DNA from: Miscanthus floridulus
Lineage: Eukaryota > Streptophyta > Magnoliopsida > Poales > Poaceae
DNA: 64,000 bases
Reading direction: 5' to 3'
Assembly: GCF_019320115.1 (NCBI RefSeq)
Contig: NC_089588.1
Coordinates: 114,278,107 to 114,342,106 of the forward strand
Made by a program: the position numbers and the translations under genes. Shown one piece after another: positions 1-9,074 of this stretch (positions are counted from its first letter, which is position 1; the number at the start of each line of letters is the position of its first letter). Under the pieces are notes generated by a model that saw nothing but the letters and a program-made list of their open reading frames with translations, was not told the DNA's origin and did not search any database.

Positions 1-570
1 CTGCGCGTATGCTTGCGCCCCCATCCATGTCACCCGTCAGCAGGAAGGGGAGGCCTGCACCTGCATCTGGGTCGTGTACACGATGCCTGCGCCTATGCCT
101 GCACCCCCATTCAATTGTTTCATCTGGATGTTAGAAAAATGGATTTGGGATGTTGCATATGTTGCAATCACAATATACGCATGTTGCAAGCCAATGTTTT
201 AAAGTGTTTTAAGTGTTTTATTTGGATGTTGCTATGGCTATACACGTATGTTTTCAGTATATGTTTTAAGTGTTTCAAGTGTTTCAGAGTGTTTTATCTG
301 GATGTTGCTTATGTTATAATGGCTATACATGTATGTTTCAAGCATTTCAGATGTTTCAGACTTATGTTGCAAGTATTTTATTTTGAATGTTGAGAAAGTA
401 GATCCGGATATTACAATGGCTATACACGCATGTTTCAAGCGCATGTTGAAGTGTTTCATCTATTTTAGACTTATGTTGCAAGTGTTTAATTTGAATGTTT
501 CAAAAGTAGATCTCGGGGTAGCACATGTTCCAATGCGCGTGGTGGTGGTGGTGTTGCTACGTGGGTGGTA
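1..570. repeat. Degenerate dispersed repeat rich in TGTTGCA / GTTTCA words
   Basis: This stretch is built from loosely repeated phrases such as ATGTTGCAAG, GTTTCA and GGATGTTGC, with GGCTATACACG recurring about every 180 bases. It has no conserved reading frame; the short ORFs on both strands are Cys/Phe/Met-rich by-products of the repeat. Similar sequence is common in grass genomes as the tail of old transposons, but I cannot name the family. No terminal repeats or target duplication are visible because the window starts inside it. Confidence 0.5.
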
Positions 571-1677
571 GCTGCTGCTGTTGCGTTGGTCACCGTGCCG
601 CCTGTTGGTGCTGGTACTGTGTGTGTATGCTTGCGCGCCAAATGCCATCGTGCGTCCATCGATCGTCTATATGTTGTCAGACGACTTTACATCTGCATAA
701 CTCTACCATTGATCTTGTTTGCAGAAGACAATATGGCAAATAAAAAAAATCTGAATTGCCGGTTATTTTTCCTAGGAACTGGGAAGAGCATCATAACACG
801 GTAATTAAGTAACGGCAGCATGTGAAGCTTGACCTAGCTAGCTAAGCAGCGTAGGAAATGGATAATGGTAGTTTCTTTCCGGTTGTTGTCAACCGTTACT
901 AAAATGGCCTATTTCAGCTGCCTAAACCAGACAAATAAAAGAAGAAGAAGAAGATATACTCCTAAAATTTAGTCACCCCAAATCAAACAGTAGCGGACTA
1001 GGTTGACTCAGAAACGTCGTTCCATTTTAAAACAGAATCCACCTGTTTTGGCCTAGCTAGCTAGTAGCGGACTAGTTTGACCGATAACATTTTGTTGTCC
1101 AAAAAGGAGCCTGCCTGCTGTGTCTGTTCCATGCATGCCTGTCAACATCAACAGCAACCGATGAGCAACAAGTTCAGTCGTCCTTGCCGGCACGGATCAG
1201 GCATGCGCATCTATAAATTCCATGCGTGAACGTGAACTCCTCACCAGTCATCGATCGCACCAGTCGGCAGTTGCAGTTACAGAGACATCTAGCTTATTAC
1301 TAGCACCTTTTTTTAGATAAAAGCAAAATAATCTGGCCCAATCTAGCTTACTAGTAGTCGCTAAATTGCAGTAACTTATAAGCAAGTACTATATATTTAA
1401 GGTTTATATATTCTGTGGAAATGGCTTTTCAGATTCAATTTCAAACTGAAAGAATACATAAGGGAGCAAACAACTCGACATCTCTGCACACACCTTGGAT
1501 TCCAACCTTATTAGAATGTATGCTAAACAGACTTTACTAGAAAGCTTATTAAATCAAACAAGCAGCAAACGATATTCACAACAATAACAGCAGATAGACC
1601 AGTGTTAAGCATGCCAATGTTGACCAGCAGGACGAGGGCCCGAGTGTAGCTAGCACTGTCTAGGAGTGAGTATTCTG
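571..1677. other. Intergenic DNA and 3' flank of PGG gene copy 1
   Basis: No gene is visible. Bases 1480-1677 are the 3' flank of the minus-strand PGG gene and resemble the 3' flank of copy 2 (about 24840-24960), sharing a CACAC-TTGGATTCC phrase. A TATA-like CTATAAAT at 1211-1218 on the plus strand is followed by a C-rich leader-like stretch but by no ORF, so it may be a relic promoter or chance. Confidence 0.4.
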
Positions 1678-3115
1678 TTAGGTGTTGGCAGGTTGTGGTC
1701 CTTTCTTCCAGAAGAAGAGCAGCAAAACGAAGGCAAGAACAGGGAAGAGAAGCAGGGCGACATCCTTGGACGTGCACCAGTCCCGAGCGCTGCCTGCCGC
1801 GTAGGCTCCCAGGAGGGCGAGCATGTCCAGCAGCATGGCCGTGTGCATGGGCCAAAGAGGCTTGTTGCTTTTGCTTCCAAGTATCATCCGCGAAAGCAGC
1901 AGGGCGATGACGGTGATGGAAGCCATGAAGGAAGTGGAGTTGCTGTAGAAGAAAGCGTTGTACCGATGCCTGTCGACGTCGTAGAGGACCGGGTTGCCGG
2001 CGTCGTGCCCGGCGCCGTCCTCCCTCCACAGGCCACCCGGTGGTTTCAGGCCCGTCAGGTACGTGACGCTGGCAGCCAGTATCCCTACCAGCATCAGGTA
2101 CTTGGCCATCATCACGTCTGAAGACTGACCATGTGTCGTTTCAGTCGTCGTCGTTGAGGACTGGTTCTTGCTACCTTCTGCTTCACCTTTAGGCGGCTCC
2201 TTGTTTTGCTGTTGACCATGGCGGATAATGGCCACATAGACTACGATTGCGAAGACCGCAATAACCAATGCCAGGTCAACAATGGAGGTTCCCAGATGCA
2301 GGGAGCTTCCGGCAGCGTAGGCACCGATGAGGGCGAACATGCCGGCCACCATGCAGACAAAGAGCGCGTAGCACTTGATGCCCGGCCCATACAGGGTCGG
2401 GTTGAGGAGGAGCACGATGAGCGCCACGGACGCCATGAAGCTCGCCGCGTTGCAGTAGAAGAAGGCCTTGTAACGGCGAGGGTACTTGTCCAGGAGCACC
2501 GGGAAGCCGGCGCGGCGCCCGTTCTCCCACAGGCCGCCCGGCGGCGTCAAGCCAGCCTGATAGGTGAGGGTTGCCGCCAAGATTGCGAGGAGCAGCAGCA
2601 CCTCGCGCTTCTTATCCATCACATCCTCCTCCTCCTTCTTAGCTTCCTCACCGCCGCCCTTCTTGCTGCCGGGGTGGTGGTGGTCTAGCGTGAAGAACAC
2701 GACGTGGATCACCACGTAGACAAGGACGCCGCCGGCGATGGCGAGCGTATAGATGGACGTGCTCGTGTCCCTGCTGCTCCCGGCGGCGTACGCGCCTATA
2801 AGTCCGAACAGGTCCAGGATCATGGCCGCCTCCAGCGCGTGCCCTCTCACGAGGCGCTCGCTCTGCAGCATCACCATGATGACGAGGGACGCCACGAACG
2901 CCGCCGAGTTGAAGTAGAAGAAGACCCTGTACCGCCCGGGATGGGTCGTCTGGAGGATCGGGTCTCCGACGATGTGGCCCTCCCTGCTGTCAGCCCAGAC
3001 GCCGCCAGGTGGATCCACTCCTGCTTGGTAAGCGACCGTCGCCGCAAGAGTGGCAAGCAACTGAATGACTTCACGAGGCTTCTCCAGATCATTGCGTTCA
3101 CCACCGCCTGTTGAC
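1678..3115 (-). CDS. Exon 2 of PGG gene copy 1 (PGG units 3-5)
   Basis: The exon begins after a TATGTAG acceptor; its first base completes a Trp codon begun by exon 1. It encodes units 3 (VDPPGG), 4 (LTPPGG) and 5 (LKPPGG) and ends at a TAA at 1678-1680. Charged linkers separate the units: a Lys/Glu-rich stretch before unit 4 and a Gln/Ser/Thr-rich stretch before unit 5. Read alone, it would be annotated as a separate protein of about 460-475 residues with three PGG domains. The exon lacks a convincing start ATG of its own, which favours the joined model. Confidence 0.75.
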
Positions 3116-5436
3116 CTACATATATTTCACAAATAGTAGATGACTAAAAAATTGCAAACTAGAATACATTTGGTGACAAAATGATATTAATGAAAAAATC
3201 TAAAAAAATTAGAAACGCTTGGCAATTAATTTGGTACATAACTTGAACTATCATTGCCATTGTATTTGTTTCATTTTCTAAAAAAAACTACACACCCTTC
3301 CATTATGAAAAATCTTCAACTAAACCATCAAACAAAGCCATTATGAAAAATAGCATAAAATAACCCATAAATATTTTTACATAGATTGCCCACCTATGTG
3401 CTGTGTGCTACCATGAATACCAAATATATACACATGCATGTATAACAGATAAATACATAACTTTTATAGTTTTGCAATCATGAAAAATACCCCCTTACCA
3501 AATCACATACCAATGGCACTATGTATGCAGTTACATTATATAAAATTTGTAAATTTAGAATAAAAACATTAAAGAACATCTACATTGGTAGTTTGATTCT
3601 GATCACTCTATCCTTAATTATAAAACTACTATACACATAATCCTTTCATAGAGGAAGTTTAGAATATTAAGAATCATGTTACATGCTGAAAATAACAATT
3701 TATGCCATTGTAATAACTTGAAGTATATATATATATATATATATATATATGATCTATACTTTATGTTTAATAAAAGCATCAAAGGAGAATTTTTGATAGA
3801 CGGTAACAATAATAAGCAATGTAGCCTTAACTTGTGGATCAAAAGATTTGAGGAATTAACAATTTATCCCAAATCTAGTTTTATGTCATCACGAGACTTA
3901 ATTTGCAAACAAGAGTTGACATAGCTTAAGCAAAACCTTCGAATAAACAAGTATCTAATACACGCACGAAAAGGTCCAATACAATACAACGAGTGAACTA
4001 TGAATATAGATGGAAAAATATATAGAATAACTGCTGAATTTGTCGTAATGGTATTGAGACTCCATATCATTGTTTTAGAAACGAACAAATACAAACAACA
4101 AAAATAAGCATTTTTGACTAGTTCTAGGCTCTAAACTTGTTCACAAACTTTTAATACACGTATATCTCCTGAGATTTTAACCAGTGTAGGAGCCTTTGTG
4201 GTTAATGATGTAATAATCTTAAAATTCTTAGGCAGCTAGCTTTTGTTAAAGAAGTTATATCAGAAAGTTTGAATTGTTAAAGCAAGATGTTTAGTTTGAA
4301 TCTCTTAATGCACACTTGCCAAAGGAAATTTCAACTTGAAATGTAAACTACGCTTTGCAAAGAAAAAGATGAGTATTGCATAGTGCATCTGCATACCAGC
4401 TACCAAAGCTGAAGTGATGTTGCAGCTTGATGGCAAGAAACCGTTGTAGAAAGATGCAGCCAAGAACTGGGACAATTAGAGCTAGAACATAGCCGGTGTG
4501 CTTGCTGTCCCTGCAGCTCCCAGCGGCGTAGGCGCCAGCGAGGCCCAAGATCCCCGTGATAATGAGCCCACACAGCGGAACCTTGACAGCCTTGAGGTCC
4601 ACCTTCTCGTAGGCGGTGAAGGTGATAGCCAGCAGCGACGTGACGAAGGCGGCGGTGTTGCTGAAGAAGAAGAACTTGTAGCGGATCGGATGGAAGCCCT
4701 GCAGCACGGGGTCGCCGGCGGTGTGGTGACCTTCCTCTGTGCTCCGCCAGAAGCCACCCGGTGGGTTCAGCCCGGCCACGTACGCGATGGTGGCCACGAA
4801 GATGGCGAGCACCAGCAGGATCTCGTGCTTGGACTGCTCGTGGTTGTCGCCCGGCGACCGCGTTGCGGTTGCCGCCTTGTCTTGTTTAAATATCATGCAG
4901 GGGACGACGAAGCTGATGCAAGCAAAGGTGGCGCCGACCAGCCCGGCGGCGCAGACCGTGGTGAACCTGTCGTGGCTGCCTCCGGCAGCGTAGGCGCCCA
5001 TGAGGCTGAGCAGGTCGACCACCATGACCGCCCGCGTGAGCTTGAGCAGCCAGCCCTGGTCGCCCCTGTGCAGGAGGAGGAGCAGGAGGCTGACGACGAG
5101 CGACGCCGCGAAGGAGATGGCGTTGAAGCAGTAGAAGACGATGTAGCGGATGTAGTTGGTCTCCCGGAGAATGGAGTCGCCGGCCAAGTGCCGCGACGAC
5201 GTGTCGGTGTCGTCCTCCAGCCAGGAACCCCCCGGCGGGTTGAGCCCCGCCGCGTAGGTCACCGTCGCCACCAGTGTGGCCAGCAGCAGCAGGTACTTCT
5301 TCAGCTGGTACTCCGCCGATGTCGATGTCGATGCCGATGCCGATGTCGATGCGCCGATGTCCATTGGCGATATCGATGGAGGTGGCGGGTTCTTCTTCCC
5401 TGCTTTACCCAACTCTTCATCGTTCTGATCCGCCAT
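1678..5436 (-). CDS. Five-PGG-domain polytopic membrane protein (PGG gene copy 1), two exons
   Basis: This is the only apparently intact host gene in the window. Exon 1 (5436-4397) and exon 2 (3115-1678) join with a phase-2 intron to give 825 codons and a stop, with no internal stop. PGG motifs fall at residues 68, 226, 383, 539 and 706, a spacing of 156-167. Each unit has a hydrophobic helix, the (P)PGG turn, an FYxN(S/A) segment with a second helix, and an MGAYAAG-type helix plus one more, so about 20 membrane segments are predicted. There is no ankyrin repeat, although in many plant proteins the PGG domain follows ankyrin repeats (as in ACD6-type proteins). The N-terminus is Ser/Pro-rich and cytosolic-looking. 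I chose the ATG at 5436 (MADQ) because copy 2 starts the same way (MADP); an in-frame ATG at 5478 is less likely. Biochemical function is unknown. Confidence 0.75.
3116..4396 (-). other. Phase-2 intron of PGG gene copy 1
   Basis: This AT-rich 1281-bp stretch is bounded on the minus strand by GTATGC at the 5' end and TATGTAG at the 3' end. It contains a (TA)n microsatellite near 3724-3751 and no conserved reading frame. Copy 2 has a shorter intron at the same place (41951-42518) with the same phase, and copy 3 keeps the acceptor (TTGCAG before 48020). Splicing is inferred; if the two exons are really separate genes, this is their intergenic spacer. Confidence 0.6.
3724..3751. repeat. (TA)n microsatellite
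   Basis: A run of about 14 TA dinucleotides inside the intron of PGG copy 1. Confidence 0.9.
4397..5436 (-). CDS. Exon 1 of PGG gene copy 1 (PGG units 1-2)
   Basis: The exon encodes 346 full codons plus two bases. Residues 1-45 are polar with repeated Ser/Ala/Thr (a GATGTC/GATGCC trinucleotide-like repeat at 5312-5356). PGG motifs follow at 68-70 and 226-228. Reading past the donor (GCTG then GTATGC) gives only 16 more residues, mostly polar, before a stop, which supports use of the splice site. Read through, it would be a 362-residue two-PGG protein. Confidence 0.75.
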
Positions 5437-5571
5437 TGTTCTGCTGGGTGAAGTGAAGCTTTTGAGTGACGTACACACCCATGGGCTTGGCTCGATCTAC
5501 GCATTATATATAGAGCTGATCGATCGAGTAGCTGACACGGCACGCACAACATCTTGCGCCGATGTCTGCAT
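5437..5571 (-). promoter_or_regulatory. Core promoter of PGG gene copy 1
   Basis: On the minus strand a TATA box reads CTATATATAAT (5503-5513), about 67 bases before the chosen ATG. Copy 2 has CTCTATAAATTCG in the matching place, 80-90 bases before its ATG, with the same flanking GAGCTC-like bases. Conservation in a paralog makes a real promoter likely. Confidence 0.5.
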
Positions 5572-5756
5572 CATAGTTTTAAATCTTCCGCTATATCTGC
5601 CGCTATAGCCCGCTATAGCCTTTCGAGGCAGGGTGCCGCTATTTGGGTTCATGTATAATTTAGCTGCTATATCCCGCTATAGTCCGATATAGCTCCGCTA
5701 TTAGCTGTTTTAGAGATATATTGCTAAACGCCTTAGTCTGCCTATTTAAAACATTG
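5572..5756. mobile_element. hAT-type MITE, TSD GTCTGCAT
   Basis: A 185-bp non-coding element bounded by an exact 8-bp direct repeat GTCTGCAT (5564-5571 and 5757-5764). The ends are near-inverted (CATAGTTTTAAAT and ATTTAAAACATTG) and the interior carries GCTATAGC/GCGGGCTATAGC words. An 8-bp duplication is the hallmark of hAT transposition. The same family recurs at 48521-49013. It sits just upstream of the promoter of PGG copy 1, and copy 2 lacks it. Confidence 0.85.
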
Positions 5757-6462
5757 GTCTGCATGCATGCGTGTGTCCCAATAATGGCATTACTTGATCA
5801 AGTCATCTTATATTAGGCTTTATATATATTCCCTTGTCAATACCATGATAGACTTTATGCTTTATGCCCTTATTAGCTTTTCATGCGCTAGTCTCATGCA
5901 AGTGACGATTGTCAGCACGACAGGTTTCGATCCCTCTTGTCTCGTGCACACTTTAGGCCTCGTTCGGCTGGTAGAATTTTGGCTGAAACTAGTTGAAAAA
6001 CACTGTTTTGGCTGAATTGTTGTGAGAGAAAAATACTGTTCCGGCTGAAAAAAGAAGTCAAACAAGTCGGATATGGAGTAAGCCGAACGGGGCCGTCGTG
6101 TTGAGGGGTTGAGCAAAGATTAAACAAATAAAAAGGGTAGTGCCATTGTGTGTATTGTGTGCATGCATCTGCTATCCACACTTCAGGCATAGCTTGGATG
6201 GCTGAGTGGTTATTTTCTAATAAAGCTCCCGAGTCCCCACCGAGAAAGAAAAAGCATGCATGTTCCCCAAACAACGGACGGGCACTGTGTGTGGAGCTAC
6301 GCAAGGTACCTTTCCAGCATTGCTCAAGGTATTCCCACGCAACAGCGAAAGTCGAAAGATCTCGGCACGGCAGGGTTCGGTTCCTCATGTAATCTATACT
6401 TGTTCTACTGGAGTTATGAATGCTGCGCGACTGACTATTTGGGCTATAGATTTTTATGTACG
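5757..6462 (-). promoter_or_regulatory. Upstream region of PGG copy 1, shared with other copies
   Basis: Blocks here recur upstream of copy 2 (43580-44040) and copy 3 (50640-50935): GTGTCCCAATAATGGCATTA, then an AAGAAAAAGC block, then a block containing GGTATTCCCACGCAACA and GGTTCGGTTCCTCATGT. The duplication unit therefore included several hundred bases of upstream DNA. A MITE at 5956-6094 interrupts it. No ORF of note. Confidence 0.55.
5956..6094. mobile_element. Short MITE with GGCCCCGTTCGGC ends
   Basis: A 139-bp element with inverted ends GGCCTCGTTCGGCT and AGCCGAACGGGGCC. It is the reverse-complement relative of the element at 7613-7757; both share words such as TTTCAGCC/GGCTGAAA. No clean target duplication is visible here, so class is uncertain. 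Confidence 0.7.
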
Positions 6463-6966
6463 TGTTGACACCCAAAAATATGTCAACTTAGAAAATGGGC
6501 TATTGCTATTAAGTTTCTAACATTAAAAGGGTGTTCAAAAATATTTGGTGCGACAAAAGATGAAGAAATAAACAATAGAAGGAGGAGGACAGCGCCGGGC
6601 TCGGCCAAGCCTGCTGCTCTGCCCAAGTTGGCTTAGCTGACGCACCTAGTTGGCAAAGCCGACTGCCCAAGTGCCGGATCCAAGCTGGCTAAGCTGATTT
6701 TTCTGCTGAGTCTGAATCGGTTTGATTTCCAAATTGGTTTTTTGGACTTTTTTTTCGACGTTAGAAACTTGAAGAATGTGTTTTGGGATTGATTCCTACT
6801 TGGATAAGACTGCCGACCCTCTCTCTCTCTTTATGACAGGATCACGGCCAAATGGTCATGTTGAACATCAAACACCAAAATCTAGACTAAATATCCCATG
6901 GGGTCCATTTTCCTTACAACGCGGATGTGTAGCGAGGGGCGGAGAGGCGGCACCGCTGGGAGGAGA
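6463..6966. repeat. LTR-like fragment beginning TGTTGACACCC
   Basis: The sequence starts with TGTTGACACCCAAAA, a common opening of grass LTRs, and contains AAGTTGGCTTAGCTGA-like phrases that match the LTR-like DNA at 23231-24001 in style. It is cut off at 6966 by CACTA-A. No coding region is present. I infer an old solo or truncated LTR. Confidence 0.4.
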
Positions 6967-7196
6967 CACTACTAGACTTAGGGTTATTCCTGATGGGTTT
7001 TTAAAACCTGTCAGGAACTACGACTACTCTACGGTCTACAAAAACCGACGGGAGAAACTCAAAACATTCCTGTCGGTTTTGTTAAACCCACAGGAATTTA
7101 GGTAAACCGACAGGAATCCTAAAATCACTCCTGACAGCCAGTGTGAACCGACAGGAGTTCCCCTTCCTACGGCTCAGGCGAAAAAAATCTGGCTTA

Positions 7197-7485
7197 GACT
7201 GTCTCCAACAAAGAACCCATATAGGCACCCAAACCCAAAATGAGTAGTAAGAGACCCAAAATCAACCTCCAACAGAGTACCTATACGGGAGACCTATTTT
7301 GGGTTGTCAGAGAGGCACAATCCAAATATGGGCACCATCTCTCCTGAAAACTCATTTGCAGAAAGGATTCTTTTTTGGGTCTTGTTATTGGAGAAGATGC
7401 CGAATAAGTATTGAACCTTTTACCTGTAGCGCTACTCAAAGGACGAATGGATCTTATATTTTGGATGTTGTTGTTGGAGACAACC
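7197..7485. mobile_element. Tourist-like MITE (PIF/Harbinger type), TSD TTA
   Basis: A 289-bp element with inverted ends GACTGTCTCCAACAA and TTGTTGGAGACAACC, flanked by TTA on both sides (7194-7196 and 7486-7488). A TWA-type 3-bp duplication with a G-rich end points to PIF/Harbinger. No coding capacity. Confidence 0.7.
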
Positions 7486-7612
7486 TTACACGTTCACTGC
7501 TCGGAGGCGCGTGGAAAAATTGAGGTCCCGCACACTACAGTTTTGTGGGTCCTACATCCAAAATTTCCCACCCATGTAAATATCTCAGTCCAGCCCACCC
7601 CAAACCCTAATA

Positions 7613-7757
7613 GGCCCCGTTCGGCTTATCCCATATTCGGTTTGTTCGGCTTCTTTTTTCAGCCCGAAGTCTGGAATAGTGTTTTCTATCACAACATTTC
7701 AGCCAGAACAGTGTTTTCAGCCAATTTCAGCCAAGATTCAGCAAGCCGAACGGGGCC
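7613..7757. mobile_element. Short MITE with GGCCCCGTTCGGC ends, TSD ATA
   Basis: A 145-bp element with ends GGCCCCGTTCGGCTT and AAGCCGAACGGGGCC (14-bp near-perfect inverted repeat allowing one gap), flanked by ATA on each side. It is related in opposite orientation to 5956-6094. It lies within CACTA-A. Confidence 0.7.
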
Positions 7758-8556
7758 ATAATCTACTCCCCAAAATTCCCCACTCACTCCCCCATGCGCC
7801 GCAGCAGCGCTCGGCTCCGACTCCTTTCCCCACGCGCCATTGTCTCCAGGCCCTCCGGCCACCCCTTCACCGCCGCCCTCAGGTGCTCCTCGCCCACCCC
7901 CGCGACCACAGCCTCCCAGTCCTCCATCAACCCCTGCGCCACCGCCACCTGTGGCACCTCCCATCTCTGCCCCGCCAGCCAAGGGCGCCTCATGCGCCGC
8001 CCGCCGCCCTCGTGGCCTCCTCGTGCACCCCCACGACCATAGCCCCAAGCCCTCCACCCACCCCACAACAGCCGTGCCTTGGACCTGTGAAGGCTGTGGC
8101 AAGCAGAGGAAGAGGTGGCCACCAGCCCACTTACGTTAAGGACGGGTGCTGAAACATCGGCTCTACGCAGATCTGGCCCATAGCACCGTGGACGCGCCAG
8201 ATCCAGCCGTGGCGGCAGCAAAATCGCCTCAGCACCGTGAGCGCGCCAGATCAGGCCTTGGTGGCGGTGGTATTGCTGGTAAGGATGCCTGGAGATCAGG
8301 TTTGCCCCACCTTGTGCTGAATCGAGCTCCTTAGATTGCTTGTTTGTCTGATTTGTCCTAAAAAGTGCTCGTTTTCATCCCTGTCAAAGGTGGGCATTTC
8401 TAGCTCTTGTTGCTGCTGACCTGCTGTTGTGTGATGTCAATTGTGGAAGATTTAGTCCAATTTTCGCTGGCTTAGCCATGAATGTAGATGTAGGTGTTCT
8501 AGGGGCCATTGGAATTAGCTAATAGACAAATATTCCTAGTTACAGTTGCATTGATT
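7758..8556 (+). other. GC-rich exon-like segment inside CACTA-A
   Basis: Bases 7790-8335 are GC-rich with Pro/Arg/Ser-rich open frames in several phases and a promoter-proximal look (CTCCCC tracts, then GCGCCAGATC repeated at about 8193 and 8245). No frame stands out and no known domain is recognisable. It resembles a first exon or 5' UTR carried by CACTA-A, perhaps linked to the exon-like pieces at 19608 and 20651. Bases 8340-8556 look like intron. Confidence 0.3.
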
Positions 8557-9074
8557 CACTACTACACAAACTTTACTGGAGGCGGGCGTTTTCGGTTTCC
8601 CGTGGCGGTCAAAGCCGTCCGCCGCGGCCTAGAGGCCACGGTAAATCGTGGCTTAACCGCGGCGGGTGGCTTTGCCTGCCGCGGTTAACCGATTTACCGC
8701 GGCGGGCGGTGTAACGTGCCCGCTGCGGTAAATATACTTTTACCACGGCGGGCACGTGACACCGCCCGCCGCGGTAAATTATTTTACCACGGCGGACACC
8801 TTTTGTGGCCTGCCACGGTTATGTTCATTAGCCGTGGTGGGCTTTATTATTTGCCTGTCTCTGTAAATTATTTCCTGAATTAAAAAAATACAGCAGGCAT
8901 ATAAATTTAAATAAAATACAGCAGGCATATAAATTCAAATTCAAATCACATCCAGATTTCACAGATTAAACTTAAAAAGTATGCAGGCATTACACATGAG
9001 ATAATATACATATATATACATTCACTTAGTCGTTCTTGTCATCGTTAATTTATTACATTTACATATTAAAGTCG

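Noticed and set aside
1666..2688. Plus-strand ORFs opposite the PGG gene
   Set aside because: Shadows of the real minus-strand frame; they lack hydrophobic pattern or domain.
8575..8850. CpG island of a gene promoter
   Set aside because: The CG-rich words are subterminal repeats of CACTA-B in both orientations.
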